A DNA stretch of 64,000 nucleotides from Burkholderia sp. WSM2230 (GTDB lineage: Bacteria; Pseudomonadota; Gammaproteobacteria; Burkholderiales; Burkholderiaceae). The position numbers and the translations under genes are program-made. Location of the stretch: contig NZ_AXAJ01000002.1 in assembly GCF_000472445.1 (NCBI RefSeq), positions 124,001 to 188,000 on the forward strand, given 5' to 3'. This document shows positions 55,945 to 64,000 of this stretch, in pieces. The notes beneath the pieces were generated by a model. The model made no database searches. It saw only the letters and a list, made by a program, of their open reading frames with translations, and was not told where the DNA came from. Each line of letters opens with the position of its first letter. Within the stretch, counting starts at the first letter, position 1.

Positions 55945-57128
55945 TGCATCTCCTCGACACACTTTCGCAGGGACTGAAGGAGATCGACGAGCGCGGCCTG
56001 CGCCGTCGCCGCCGCACGGCCGACACGCCTTGCGCGGCTCACATGACGGTCGACGGCCGCGAGATCATCGGCTTCGCGAGCAATGATTACCTTGGGCTCG
56101 CCGCGCATCCGCAATTGATCGCGGCCATTGCAGAAGGCGCGCAACGCTATGGCGCGGGCAGCGGCGGTTCGCATCTGCTCGGCGGGCACTCGCGTGCGCA
56201 CGCGCAACTCGAAGACGACTTGGCTGAGTTCGTCGGCGGCTTCGTCGATGCGCCCCGAGCGCTTTACTTCAGCACCGGCTACATGGCGAACCTCGCGACG
56301 CTCACCGCGCTCGCGGGCCGCGGCACGACACTCTTTTCCGATGCGCTGAACCATGCTTCGCTAATCGACGGCGCGCGCTTGTCGCGAGCCGACGTGCAGA
56401 TCTATCCGCACTGCGATATGGAAGCGTTGAGCGCGATGCTCGACGCGTCTGACGCAGACGTGAAGGTCATCGTCTCCGATACCGTGTTCAGCATGGACGG
56501 CGACATCGCACCGCTGCCGCGTCTGCTCGAGCTTGCGGAACGGCACGGCGCATGGCTGATCGTCGACGATGCGCACGGTTTCGGCGTGCTCGGTCCGCAA
56601 GGGCGCGGCGCAATTGCAGAAGCCGCGTTGCGCGCGCCGAACCTGATTTCAATCGGCACGCTCGGCAAAGCGGCGGGCGTGTCGGGCGCATTCGTCGCGG
56701 CGCACGAGACGGTGATCGAATGGCTCGTTCAGCGCGCGCGCCCGTATATTTTCACCACAGCTTCCGTGCCGGCTGCCGCGCATGCGGTGTCGGCGAGCCT
56801 GCGCATTATCGGCGGCGCGGAAGGCGATGAGCGGCGCGCGCATCTTCGGCAACTGATCGAACGCACACGCGCGATGCTCAAGACCACGCCGTGGCTTCCG
56901 GTCGATTCGCACACCGCCGTGCAACCGCTCATCATCGGCGCGAACGAGGCCACGCTCGAAATCGCCGCCTCGCTCGACCGCGCGGGTTTGTGGGTTCCCG
57001 CTATCCGGCCCCCGACAGTGCCGACGGGCACATCGCGCTTGCGCATTTCGCTGTCGGCGGCGCACTCGCACGCAGATCTGGACCGACTCGAAGCGGGCTT
57101 GCAACAGACCGGAGCGCGAGCCGCATGA
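55944..57128 (+). CDS. bioF: 8-amino-7-oxononanoate synthase
   Basis: First dedicated biotin ring step: joins pimeloyl thioester and alanine to KAPA. PLP alpha-oxoamine synthase of 394 residues; PLP lysine K242 (GTLGKAAG), and [15 protein letters not shown] at 55944 overlaps bioA stop; its own stop overlaps bioD ATG (ATGA). Pimeloyl is probably supplied from fatty acid synthesis; no bioC or bioH is in this window. Confidence 0.96.
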   Translation: MHLLDTLSQGLKEIDERGLRRRRRTADTPCAAHMTVDGREIIGFASNDYLGLAAHPQLIAAIAEGAQRYGAGSGGSHLLGGHSRAHAQLEDDLAEFVGGFVDAPRALYFSTGYMANLATLTALAGRGTTLFSDALNHASLIDGARLSRADVQIYPHCDMEALSAMLDASDADVKVIVSDTVFSMDGDIAPLPRLLELAERHGAWLIVDDAHGFGVLGPQGRGAIAEAALRAPNLISIGTLGKAAGVSGAFVAAHETVIEWLVQRARPYIFTTASVPAAAHAVSASLRIIGGAEGDERRAHLRQLIERTRAMLKTTPWLPVDSHTAVQPLIIGANEATLEIAASLDRAGLWVPAIRPPTVPTGTSRLRISLSAAHSHADLDRLEAGLQQTGARAA

Positions 57129-57877
57129 CCTCTACCTCTACGTCAACCGATAGCGCACCGTTGCGCGCATTGTCGCTATTTGTTACCGGCACGGATACAG
57201 AAATCGGCAAGACCTTCGTCTCGTCGGCATTGCTGCGCGGTTTCGCTCGCGAGGGACTGCGAGCCGCCGCAATGAAGCCGATTGCCGCGGGCGCATTCGA
57301 GCTGAACGGTCAGCTGCATAACGAAGACGCGGATCAGTTGGACGCGGCGTCGAACGTATTGTTGCCGCCCGAGATGCGCACGCCGTATCTGCTGAAAGAG
57401 CCTGCCGCGCCGCATATCGCGGCGGCGTTGGAAAACGTCGGATTCGATATCGACCGCATCGTGGCCTGCCATCGACAAGCGCTCACGCGTGCGGACGTTG
57501 TCGTGGTGGAAGGCGTCGGCGGCTTTCGTGTGCCGTTGACCGCGACGCACGACACCGCCGATCTCGCCGTCGCCTTGAAGCTGCCGGTCGTGCTGGTGGT
57601 CGGCATGCGTCTTGGCTGCATCAATCACGCCTTGCTCACTGCCGAGGCAATCGCCGCGCGCGGGCTCACGCTTGCCGGCTGGGTTGCGAATCGCGTCGAT
57701 CCGGACATGACCTTTCCCGACGAAAACATCGCATCGATCCGCGAGCATCTCGCACGAGAACATCATGCGCCGTTGCTCGGCATCGTGCCGCATCTGAGCC
57801 CGGCATCGCCCAAACTCGCTGCTGAAGCACTGGACATTCAACGGCTATTGCAGACGCTGCGTCACTCGCAGCGCTGA
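57125..57877 (+). CDS. bioD: Dethiobiotin synthetase
   Basis: Closes the ureido ring of dethiobiotin from DAPA, CO2 and ATP. Of 250 residues; P-loop GTDTEIGKT at 22-30, conserved [10 protein letters not shown] and [16 protein letters not shown]. Starts with a serine/threonine-rich 10-residue tail. Overlaps bioF by 4 bp; bioB begins 35 bp downstream. Confidence 0.95.
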   Translation: MTSTSTSTDSAPLRALSLFVTGTDTEIGKTFVSSALLRGFAREGLRAAAMKPIAAGAFELNGQLHNEDADQLDAASNVLLPPEMRTPYLLKEPAAPHIAAALENVGFDIDRIVACHRQALTRADVVVVEGVGGFRVPLTATHDTADLAVALKLPVVLVVGMRLGCINHALLTAEAIAARGLTLAGWVANRVDPDMTFPDENIASIREHLAREHHAPLLGIVPHLSPASPKLAAEALDIQRLLQTLRHSQR

Positions 57878-57912
57878 ATCGAACATCACATCCATTCATG
57901 AGGATTGAGCAC

Positions 57913-58995
57913 ATGACCCAACCGAACATCGCTCCATCGACCGCGCGCACGGCCGCCATCAGCAACGCCAATGCCAACGCCAACGCCGATGCTGCGGGCA
58001 AACAGCTCGCGCGCTGGCGTGTCGCCGACATCGTCGCGCTGTACGAACTGCCTTTCAACGACCTGATGTTTCGCGCGCAGCAAACGCATCGCGAGCATTT
58101 CGACGCGAACACCGTGCAACTGTCGACGCTGCTGTCGATCAAGACCGGCGGCTGCGAAGAAGATTGCGCGTATTGTCCACAGTCGGTACATCACGACACG
58201 GGTCTGCAAGCCGACAAGCTGATGCCGGTAGATGAAGTGCTCGCCGCCGCGAAAGCCGCGAAGGAAAACGGCGCAACGCGCTTCTGCATGGGCGCCGCGT
58301 GGCGCAATCCGAAAGACCGGCATCTCGAGCCGATCAAGGACATGATCCGCGGCGTCAAGGCGATGGGACTTGAAACCTGCGTGACGCTCGGCATGCTCGA
58401 GACGCATCAGGCGCAAGCCTTGCGCGAGGCCGGTCTCGACTACTACAACCACAATCTCGACACGTCGCCGGAGTTCTACGGCCAGATTATTTCCACGCGC
58501 ACGTATCAGGACCGCCTCGACACGCTCGAACGCGTGCGCGACGCGGGCATCAATGTGTGCTGCGGCGGCATTGTGGGTCTGGGCGAGTCGCGTCGCGAAC
58601 GCGCGGGCCTGATCGCTCAGCTGGCCAACATGGACCCGTATCCGGAGTCGGTGCCGATCAACAACCTGGTGCAAGTGGAAGGCACGCCGCTGACCGGCAC
58701 CGAAGCTATTGATCCGTTCGAATTCGTGCGGACAATCGCGATTGCGCGCATCACGATGCCGCGTGCGATGGTGCGTCTGTCCGCCGGCCGCGAGCAGATG
58801 GACGAGGCGCTACAGGCCATGTGCTTTCTCGCGGGCGCGAACTCGATTTTCTATGGCGATCAGTTGCTGACCACGAGCAACCCGCAAGCCGAAGCGGATC
58901 GCAAGCTGCTTTCACGCCTCGGCATTCGCGCCGAGGCGGCCCAGCAAATGCCGCTCGAAAAGAGCGGCTGCGAGCACGGTTGCGATCACGCGTAA
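57913..58995 (+). CDS. bioB: Biotin synthase
   Basis: Radical-SAM enzyme that inserts sulfur into dethiobiotin. Of 360 residues; SAM cluster cysteines C81, C85, C88 (CEEDCAYC) and the conserved [11 protein letters not shown] block. The N-terminal 30 residues contain a short NANANANAD run coded by tandem AACGCC/AATGCC hexamers. Start at 57913 has TGAGGA upstream; an earlier in-frame start at 57898 lacks a ribosome site. Ends 6 bp before the convergent sulfate-binding protein gene. Confidence 0.96.
   Translation: MTQPNIAPSTARTAAISNANANANADAAGKQLARWRVADIVALYELPFNDLMFRAQQTHREHFDANTVQLSTLLSIKTGGCEEDCAYCPQSVHHDTGLQADKLMPVDEVLAAAKAAKENGATRFCMGAAWRNPKDRHLEPIKDMIRGVKAMGLETCVTLGMLETHQAQALREAGLDYYNHNLDTSPEFYGQIISTRTYQDRLDTLERVRDAGINVCCGGIVGLGESRRERAGLIAQLANMDPYPESVPINNLVQVEGTPLTGTEAIDPFEFVRTIAIARITMPRAMVRLSAGREQMDEALQAMCFLAGANSIFYGDQLLTTSNPQAEADRKLLSRLGIRAEAAQQMPLEKSGCEHGCDHA
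57964..57987 (+). repeat. Hexamer repeat in bioB start region
   Basis: Four AACGCC/AATGCC hexamers, coding the NANANANA run of BioB. Confidence 0.8.
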
Positions 58996-59001
58996 AACGC
59001 G

Positions 59002-60033
59002 TTACTTCCTGTCGACGACGATCTGATCGAAAGTCCCGCCGTCGGAGAAATGGGTTTGCTGCGCTTTCTGCCAGCTGCCGAACATTTCTTCGACGGTAAA
59101 CGTCTTGATCGGTTTGAATTCCGCCGCGTGTTTCGCGAGCACGTTCTTGTCGCGCGGACGCAGATGATGTTGCGCGATGACCTCCTGCGCAGCCGGCGAC
59201 CATAGATAATCGAGGTACGCCTGCGCCTCCTTGCGCGTGCCGCGTTTATCGACCACCTTGTCGACAATCGACACCGGCGGCGCCGCGAGCAGGCTCAGCG
59301 ACGGATACACCGCCTCGAAGTTGCCCGCGCCCACGCCGCTGTTCATCAGCGCGACTTCGTTTTCAAAGGTGACCAGCACGTCGCCGATGCCGCGTTGCGT
59401 GAACGTTGTGGTCGCGCCGCGGCCTCCTGTGTCGAGCACCGGCACGTTCTTGAAAATCGCCTTCTCGAAGTTGAGCGCGTCTGCGTCCGTGCCGCCATGC
59501 TGCTTGCGATAACCCCACGCGGCGAGGTACGTGTAGCGTCCGTTGCCGGAGGTCTTCGGATTCGCGATGACCACCTGCACGCCGGGCTTCGCGAGATCGT
59601 CCCAGTCCTTGATGTGCTTCGGGTTACCCTTGCGCACGAGGAACACCATCGTCGTGGTGTACGGCGCGCTGTCGTTGGGCAGACGTGCGCGCCAGTTCGC
59701 TGGGATCAGTTGACCTTTTTCGGCGAGCAGATCGATATCGTTCGGCTGGTTCATCGTCACGACGTCGGCCTGCAAGCCCTGCAATACCGACAGCGCCTGC
59801 GCGCTCGACGCGCCATGCGACTGGCGAATCGACACGGTCTCGCCGCTCTTCTGCTTGTACGCGGCGATGAAGCCCGCATTGATGTCCTTGTACAACTCGC
59901 GCGTCACGTCGTACGACACGTTCAATAACGACGCATCCGCGTACGCCGCCGATGTGCCGCCAAGCCCGAAGCCCAACGTAATCGCCGTGAAGCCGGCCGC
60001 CAGCCAGCGCGATGTCCCCGTCCTGCCTGCCAT
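59002..60033 (-). CDS. sbp: Sulfate/thiosulfate ABC transporter substrate-binding protein
   Basis: Periplasmic sulfate-binding protein of 343 residues. Signal peptide ends near AYA, residue 32; mature start is ADASLLNVSYDVTRELYKD. The family blocks IRQSHGASSAQALSV and NPKTSGNGRYTYLAAWGY are intact. No cysT, cysW or cysA in this window, so it must use permeases encoded elsewhere. Convergent with bioB, 6 bp apart, with no terminator between. Confidence 0.95.
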   Translation of the reverse strand: MAGRTGTSRWLAAGFTAITLGFGLGGTSAAYADASLLNVSYDVTRELYKDINAGFIAAYKQKSGETVSIRQSHGASSAQALSVLQGLQADVVTMNQPNDIDLLAEKGQLIPANWRARLPNDSAPYTTTMVFLVRKGNPKHIKDWDDLAKPGVQVVIANPKTSGNGRYTYLAAWGYRKQHGGTDADALNFEKAIFKNVPVLDTGGRGATTTFTQRGIGDVLVTFENEVALMNSGVGAGNFEAVYPSLSLLAAPPVSIVDKVVDKRGTRKEAQAYLDYLWSPAAQEVIAQHHLRPRDKNVLAKHAAEFKPIKTFTVEEMFGSWQKAQQTHFSDGGTFDQIVVDRK

Positions 60034-60221
60034 GTTGTCCCCGCTGTCGATGATGAAAAGCCGTGGCCGCGCCAGCGCGCGGCATGTAGCGGGATTCTAG
60101 CGGATCGCACCTGTGCGCCGCGCCGGCATGCGCGATTGCCTCACGGCGTGCAAGCATGGGATGCGGCGCAGTCGAGGCGCTTATCAACGCCCGTGTCAAT
60201 GCGCCGCCCGTCAGCCCATCC

Positions 60222-60824
60222 TCAAACCATCGCATGCTGCGCGATCTCCAGCGCTTCGTCGCGAAAACGCAGCGGCGCGGCGCAGTGCACCAGCGTGTCG
60301 ATGAAATACTTGGCCCTCGGCCACGGTCCGAATCCGGCCGCGGTGTTGATATGCCCCGCGTCACCCAGATTGACGAAAGCGCTGCCGAAACGCTGCGCGA
60401 GTTCGCGCGAACCGGCAAGCGGCATCCACGGATCCGTTTCGCTGCCGATCAGAATGGACGGCACGCCGACACGCCGCGCTTCGAATGGTCCGGCAAAGGT
60501 GAACTTTTGCGGACTGGCGGGCGCGACGAACAGCACGCCGACCACGTCGTTCGCATACGACGCCTGCTGCAACGCGTGAGCCGCGGCAAGGCAGCCGAAG
60601 CTATGCGCGGCGAGCACGAACGGCCCACGCTCGCGTTCGAGCAACTGGCGCAACGAGTTGGCCCAGCCCGCCACGTCCGGCGCATCCCAGTCCGCCTGCT
60701 CGACGCGCAGCGAGCGCGCGAACTGGCGCTCGAGCCACGTCTGCCAATGGGCGCCCTCGCTGCCGTGCAGGCCCGGAACCGTGACGAGCCGCGGCGGCCA
60801 CGGCGATCTTGCGCATGAAAGCAT
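60222..60824 (-). CDS. RBBP9/YdeN family alpha/beta hydrolase
   Basis: Small serine hydrolase of 200 residues, cytosolic. Nucleophile S75 in HSFGC; GLHGSEGAHWQTWLE, near residue 19, is the family mark; late D-x-x-W in SETDPWMP and H in DAGHIN complete the triad. Start at 60824 has GAGGGACAGAC; a TTG further upstream lacks a ribosome site. Substrate unknown. Confidence 0.87.
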   Translation of the reverse strand: MLSCARSPWPPRLVTVPGLHGSEGAHWQTWLERQFARSLRVEQADWDAPDVAGWANSLRQLLERERGPFVLAAHSFGCLAAAHALQQASYANDVVGVLFVAPASPQKFTFAGPFEARRVGVPSILIGSETDPWMPLAGSRELAQRFGSAFVNLGDAGHINTAAGFGPWPRAKYFIDTLVHCAAPLRFRDEALEIAQHAMV

Positions 60825-61018
60825 GTCTGTCCCTCGCAAAGAGAAACCGGAGAGCCATTGTCCCGCCGCCTTGCGCGTGGACGAACCAAGTTTTTGTGCT
60901 TTGTTTATGGGCTGGATGTGCGCGCATTGCGAAGGCTGCTGCGTACGGTCGTGCGCAATTGCGCGGGATTGCCGGCGAAAAAGTAGAATGAAGCCTACCC
61001 ATAAAAGGAGGAGCCCTC
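60825..61018. other. Intergenic region upstream of the ghrA unit
   Basis: A 194-bp spacer between the divergent hydrolase gene and the short ORF at 61019. A TAGAAT element near 60984 on the plus strand could be the promoter -10. An apparent cysteine-rich open frame from 60905 (MGWMCAHCEGCC) has no ribosome site and is not called. Confidence 0.35.
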
Positions 61019-61138
61019 ATGTCGTCAGCGTCGCGCGCCGCGCTTCAGCCGTTGCCAGCCTCACGGCCGCCATGCCGCCCGCGTCCCGCATGCGGCGCGA
61101 ATCAGGGCAAGTGCGTGCGCAACGGAGCAGCCGCATGA
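61019..61138 (+). CDS. Short upstream ORF coupled to ghrA (39 codons)
   Basis: Small ORF of 39 residues with arginine/alanine/proline composition and three cysteines (PPCRPRPACG, GKCVRNG). A strong Shine-Dalgarno, AGGAGG (61006-61011), lies 7 nt before its ATG. Its stop overlaps the ghrA start by 4 bp (ATGA). Either a leader peptide for translational coupling or a genuine small protein. ghrA has its own GGAG inside it. No known family. Confidence 0.5.
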   Translation: MSSASRAALQPLPASRPPCRPRPACGANQGKCVRNGAAA

Positions 61139-62076
61139 AAATCCTCTTCTACATGCCCAACGACGAAGCCGCGGCCTGGCTGCAAGACTTCGCCCGCGCG
61201 CTGCCCGAGGCAGAACTGCGCGAGTGGCAGCCCGGCGACACGGCGCCCGCCGATTTCGCCGTCGTGTGGCGCCCACCTCGCGAGATGCTGGCCGGCCGCG
61301 CCGATCTGCGCGCAGTCTTCAATCTTGGCGCGGGCGTCGATGCGATTCTTGCGCTCGAACGCGAGCAACCCGGCAGCTTGCCGCGCAACGCACAATTGAT
61401 CCGCCTCGAAGACACCGGCATGGCTCCGCAGATGGCCGAATATGTGACGCACGCGGTGCTGCGCTATCTGCGGCGCTTCGACGAATATCAAACGCTGCAG
61501 CGCGAGCGCCGCTGGCAGGTGCTCGACCCGCATCCACGCGAGTCATTCACGGTCGGCGTATTGGGGCTCGGCGTGCTCGGCGCACACGTCGCGCGAACGG
61601 TCGCGGCATTCGGCCTGCCCGTGCGCGGCTACAGTCGCAGCGCGAAACAGGTGGAAGGCATCGCCACCTTCGCCGGTGAAGCCCGGCTCGACGCGTTTCT
61701 CGACGGCGTGAAAGTACTCGTCAATCTGCTGCCGCATACGCCGGATACCGCGAACGTGCTCAACGCCCGCACGTTTTCGAAGCTCGCGCGCGGCGCGTAT
61801 CTGATCAACGTGGCGCGCGGCGCGCATCTCGTGGAAGCCGATCTGCTCGACGCGCTCGCGAGCGGCCAACTCGCCGCGGCCACGCTCGACGTGTTCCAGC
61901 ACGAGCCGTTGCCGCCGGATCATCCGTTCTGGCAGGAACCGCGCATCACGATCACACCGCACATGTCGGCGCTCACGTTGCGCGAAGAAAGCGTCGCGCA
62001 GATCGCGCAGAAACTGCTCGCGCTCCAACGGGGTGAGGCTGTTAGCGGCGTGGTGGATATCGGGCGCGGATACTGA
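61135..62076 (+). CDS. ghrA: 2-hydroxyacid dehydrogenase, glyoxylate/hydroxypyruvate reductase A type
   Basis: NAD(P)H enzyme that reduces glyoxylate and hydroxypyruvate in the cytosol; 313 residues. Rossmann motif GLGVLGAHVA, then catalytic arginine in NVARGAHLVE and histidine in ITPHMS. N-terminal MKILFYMPNDEAAAWL matches GhrA. Start at 61135 has GGAG at 61124-61127; upstream in-frame codons do not resemble the family. With AceK in the same window it hints at active glyoxylate metabolism. Confidence 0.9.
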   Translation: MKILFYMPNDEAAAWLQDFARALPEAELREWQPGDTAPADFAVVWRPPREMLAGRADLRAVFNLGAGVDAILALEREQPGSLPRNAQLIRLEDTGMAPQMAEYVTHAVLRYLRRFDEYQTLQRERRWQVLDPHPRESFTVGVLGLGVLGAHVARTVAAFGLPVRGYSRSAKQVEGIATFAGEARLDAFLDGVKVLVNLLPHTPDTANVLNARTFSKLARGAYLINVARGAHLVEADLLDALASGQLAAATLDVFQHEPLPPDHPFWQEPRITITPHMSALTLREESVAQIAQKLLALQRGEAVSGVVDIGRGY

Positions 62077-62148
62077 CCATCGTCCCAATACATTTCCAGG
62101 CGGTGCCAGCACAGCTTTGTTGGGCGGATAACCTTCAGGAGACAGAAC

Positions 62149-63078
62149 ATGACAGTAGCACCGCAACAAGTGAAGATCGTCGAAGTCGGCCCGCGTGACG
62201 GCCTGCAGAACGAGAAGGAATTCGTCCCGACTGCGACCAAGGTGGAATTGATCAACCGACTCTCGGCAGCGGGTTTTCGAAACGTCGAGGCCGCGTCGTT
62301 CGTGTCACCCAAATGGGTGCCGCAAATGGCCGACGGCGCCGACGTGATGGCCGGCATCGAGCGGCGCCCCGGCACGCTCTATTCGGTGCTCACGCCGAAT
62401 CTGCGCGGCTTCGAAGGCGCGCTCGCCGCACGCGCCGACGAGATCGTGATCTTCGGCGCCGCGAGCGAAGCGTTCTCGCAGAAGAACATCAATTGCAGCA
62501 TCGCGGAAAGCATCGAACGGTTCGCGCCGGTCGCGCAGGCGGCGAAGCAGCATGGCCTGCGCATACGCGGCAGCGTTTCGTGCGCGCTCGGCTGTCCGTA
62601 TCAGGGTGAGGTGCCGGTGGCGTCGGTGGTCGACGTGGTGCAACGTTTCGCGGCTCTCGGCTGCGACGAGATCGACATCGCGGATACGATCGGCGTGGGC
62701 ACGCCCAGACGCACGCGCGAAGTCTTCGAAGCCGTGACCCGCGTGTATCCGCGCGAACGGCTCTCGGGGCACTTTCACGACACCTACGGCCAGGCGCTCG
62801 CGAACATCTACGCGGCGTTGCAGGAAGGCATCGAGATCTATCACGCGTCGGTCGCGGGGCTCGGCGGTTGCCCGTATGCAAAGGGCGCAACCGGCAATGT
62901 CGCGACCGAAGACGTGCTGTACCTGATGAACGGCCTCGGCATTGAAACCGGCATCGACCTCGCGCAGGTCGTAGCCATCGGCGATTTCATTTCGACGGCG
63001 ATAGGCCGGCCGAACGTGTCGCGCGCGGGCAAGGCGTTGCTTGCAAAGGCGCGCAGCGAAGCGGCCAACTGCGTGTGA
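62149..63078 (+). CDS. mvaB: Hydroxymethylglutaryl-CoA lyase
   Basis: Last step of leucine breakdown: cleaves HMG-CoA to acetyl-CoA and acetoacetate. TIM barrel of 309 residues with EVGPRDGLQNE, metal ligands in HFHDTYGQ, and the catalytic cysteine loop GGCPYAKGATGN. CAGGAG precedes ATG 62149. The carboxylase and hydratase of the pathway are not nearby. Followed by ybaK. Confidence 0.95.
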   Translation: MTVAPQQVKIVEVGPRDGLQNEKEFVPTATKVELINRLSAAGFRNVEAASFVSPKWVPQMADGADVMAGIERRPGTLYSVLTPNLRGFEGALAARADEIVIFGAASEAFSQKNINCSIAESIERFAPVAQAAKQHGLRIRGSVSCALGCPYQGEVPVASVVDVVQRFAALGCDEIDIADTIGVGTPRRTREVFEAVTRVYPRERLSGHFHDTYGQALANIYAALQEGIEIYHASVAGLGGCPYAKGATGNVATEDVLYLMNGLGIETGIDLAQVVAIGDFISTAIGRPNVSRAGKALLAKARSEAANCV

Positions 63079-63119
63079 GCACTCGGCAACCAGATCGCAA
63101 CCAGACAGGACTTGAAACG

Positions 63120-63641
63120 ATGACGGACCACGCTTTTCTCGACTCCGATGACCTCACCGCCTTGCCCGACTCCGCTCGCCGCGTCGCGCTGCTGCTGCGG
63201 GAACGCGGTCACGCAGGCCGCGTCGTGATGCTGCCGGAAACCGGCAAGACTTCCGCCGAAGCCGCCGCGGGCCTCGGCTGCTCGGTCGCGCAGATCGCCA
63301 AGTCGATCCTGTTTCGCCGTCGCGAAGACGACGCGCCGGTGCTGGTCGTCGCAAGCGGCGCGAATCGTGTGGATGAAAAAAAGGTGGCGGCGCAGGTCGG
63401 CGAGATCGGCCGCGCGGATGCGAAGTTCGTCCGCGAAAAAACCGGCTATGCGATTGGCGGCGTGTGCCCCGTTGGTCACGCGGTCGAACCGGTCACGCTG
63501 ATCGACGCAGACCTGCTCTCGCTCGACAGTCTGTGGGCCGCGGCTGGTCATCCGCATGCGGTGTTCAATCTGACCGCAGAGGAACTGATCGCGTTGACGG
63601 GTGCTCCGGTGGTGGACGTGGCTTTGCGCGAGACGGCCTAG
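63120..63641 (+). CDS. YbaK/EbsC (aminoacyl-tRNA deacylase) family protein
   Basis: Protein of 173 residues in the YbaK/ProX superfamily that hydrolyses misacylated tRNA. Motifs: SVAQIAKSILFR, LVVASGANRVD, and the family end block HPHAVFNLTAEEL. The subclass and substrate are uncertain. AGGA before ATG 63120. Lies 41 bp after mvaB and 3 bp before the DUF1289 gene. Confidence 0.87.
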   Translation: MTDHAFLDSDDLTALPDSARRVALLLRERGHAGRVVMLPETGKTSAEAAAGLGCSVAQIAKSILFRRREDDAPVLVVASGANRVDEKKVAAQVGEIGRADAKFVREKTGYAIGGVCPVGHAVEPVTLIDADLLSLDSLWAAAGHPHAVFNLTAEELIALTGAPVVDVALRETA

Positions 63642-63644
63642 GCA

Positions 63645-63884
63645 ATGGCAGCCCCGATGACAGCAGAAAACGACCACGGGACAGAAGGCGGCAGCGTGCC
63701 GTCGCCGTGCATCAACGTGTGCCGGATGGATGCGTCGACGGGATGGTGCGAAGGGTGTCTGCGCACCATCGACGAAATCGCCGGCTGGTCGCTCTATGAC
63801 GACGACGAGAAGCGCGCGGTATGGGACGCGCTCGAATCGCGCCATGCACAGTTCATCGCGAAACATGCGAAGGTGCAGCGATGA
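63645..63884 (+). CDS. DUF1289 domain protein
   Basis: Protein of 79 residues. DUF1289 pattern [17 protein letters not shown] supplies four cysteines that probably bind zinc, followed by RTIDEI and W-rich helix. Its stop overlaps the next gene by 4 bp (ATGA). Function unknown. Confidence 0.88.
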   Translation: MAAPMTAENDHGTEGGSVPSPCINVCRMDASTGWCEGCLRTIDEIAGWSLYDDDEKRAVWDALESRHAQFIAKHAKVQR

Positions 63885-64000
63885 ACGCACCGCCGCGCAT
63901 TGTCACCATCGGTGAGACATTCAGCGCGACGCTCGCGTTATCGGCGGATTCGGTGAAAACGTTCGCGACGCTCGTCAACGACCTGAACCCGCTGCATCAC
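63881..64000 (+). CDS. MaoC-type dehydratase, partial (C-terminus outside window)
   Basis: First 40 residues of a hot-dog-fold protein. The sequence ends in [16 protein letters not shown], which carries the D-x-N-x-x-H motif of R-specific enoyl-CoA hydratase (MaoC/PhaJ). Start ATG at 63881 overlaps the DUF1289 stop. Function is by motif only because the rest lies beyond the window. Confidence 0.7.
   Translation, partial: MNAPPRIVTIGETFSATLALSADSVKTFATLVNDLNPLHH

Noticed and set aside
60905..61134. Cysteine-rich N-terminal extension of ghrA (MGWMCAHCEGCC)
   Set aside because: In frame, but no ribosome site and no match to the GhrA N-terminus; the short ORF at 61019 is in another frame and better supported.
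1..64000. CRISPR arrays, prophage, transposons, tRNA or rRNA genes
   Set aside because: No repeat-spacer pattern, transposase, integrase or cloverleaf sequence was recognised.

Overview
This 64 kb window is a compact, GC-rich, gene-dense stretch of chromosome from a betaproteobacterium of the Burkholderiaceae, most likely Paraburkholderia or Burkholderia. The family assignment rests on a methionine synthase split into two genes, a PhaM-type polyhydroxyalkanoate granule protein, the small marker families DUF3567, DUF1840, DUF2917 and DUF3108, an AceK gene, and a bioA-bioF-bioD-bioB operon. No prophage, insertion sequence, integrase, CRISPR array, rRNA or tRNA was found. Almost everything looks like core metabolism; the few gene-poor stretches (22827-23411, 52151-52806, 54106-54582) are the only places that look accessory.

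Layout. 1-3700: a minus-strand ABC uptake operon (permease cut by the window edge, binding protein, glycerophosphodiester phosphodiesterase) facing a DeoR/GlpR-type regulator. 3764-6451: a Na/phosphate cotransporter and a HAD phosphatase. 6636-12415: lipA-lipB, a divergent DUF2917/LysR pair, and a minus-strand group ybeD, D-amino acid transaminase and a D,D-carboxypeptidase. 12749-15099: alpha/beta hydrolase, thioredoxin-like ferredoxin, VanZ protein. 15131-18839: a four-gene Mla-type lipid transporter (permease with extra N-terminal domain, ATPase, MCE protein, lipoprotein). 18910-22826: birA-coaX, a small membrane protein, rfaE2 and an unassigned diiron protein. 23412-28819: phaM, enoyl-CoA hydratase, a branched-chain-type binding protein and a fumarylacetoacetase-family enzyme, facing an IclR regulator. 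28860-36548: DUF3108, a lactonase-like hydrolase, DUF3567, the two halves of metH, a tiny cationic exported protein and DUF1840. 37013-45135: argS, SPOR protein, dsbA, an SDR, a BtuF-like protein, a peptide-type binding protein and a metallo-beta-lactamase-fold enzyme. 45260-52150: a MerR (LiuR-like) regulator, aceK, carbonic anhydrase, thiolase, SDR, acyl-CoA dehydrogenase and a YchJ protein. 52807-64000: a secreted dienelactone-hydrolase-like protein, bioAFDB, a sulfate-binding protein, a small hydrolase, ghrA with a short coupled upstream ORF, HMG-CoA lyase, YbaK, DUF1289 and the start of a MaoC-type hydratase.

How the genes fit together. Biotin (bioAFDB, birA), lipoate (lipAB), pantothenate/CoA (coaX) and cobalamin-dependent methionine synthesis (metH) give the window a strong cofactor theme. 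Acyl-CoA enzymes (thiolase, acyl-CoA dehydrogenase, HMG-CoA lyase, enoyl-CoA hydratase) with a LiuR-like regulator, carbonic anhydrase and the glyoxylate switch AceK suggest branched-chain or fatty-acid catabolism. Envelope functions are dacC, rfaE2, the Mla-like transporter, DsbA and the SPOR protein.

I did not find a clear new multi-gene system. The observations I rate highest are a glycine-rich insertion in the type III pantothenate kinase, a 39-codon ORF with a strong Shine-Dalgarno sequence coupled to ghrA, the Mla-like operon followed closely by vanZ, the carbonic anhydrase/thiolase overlap, and a small cationic exported protein.
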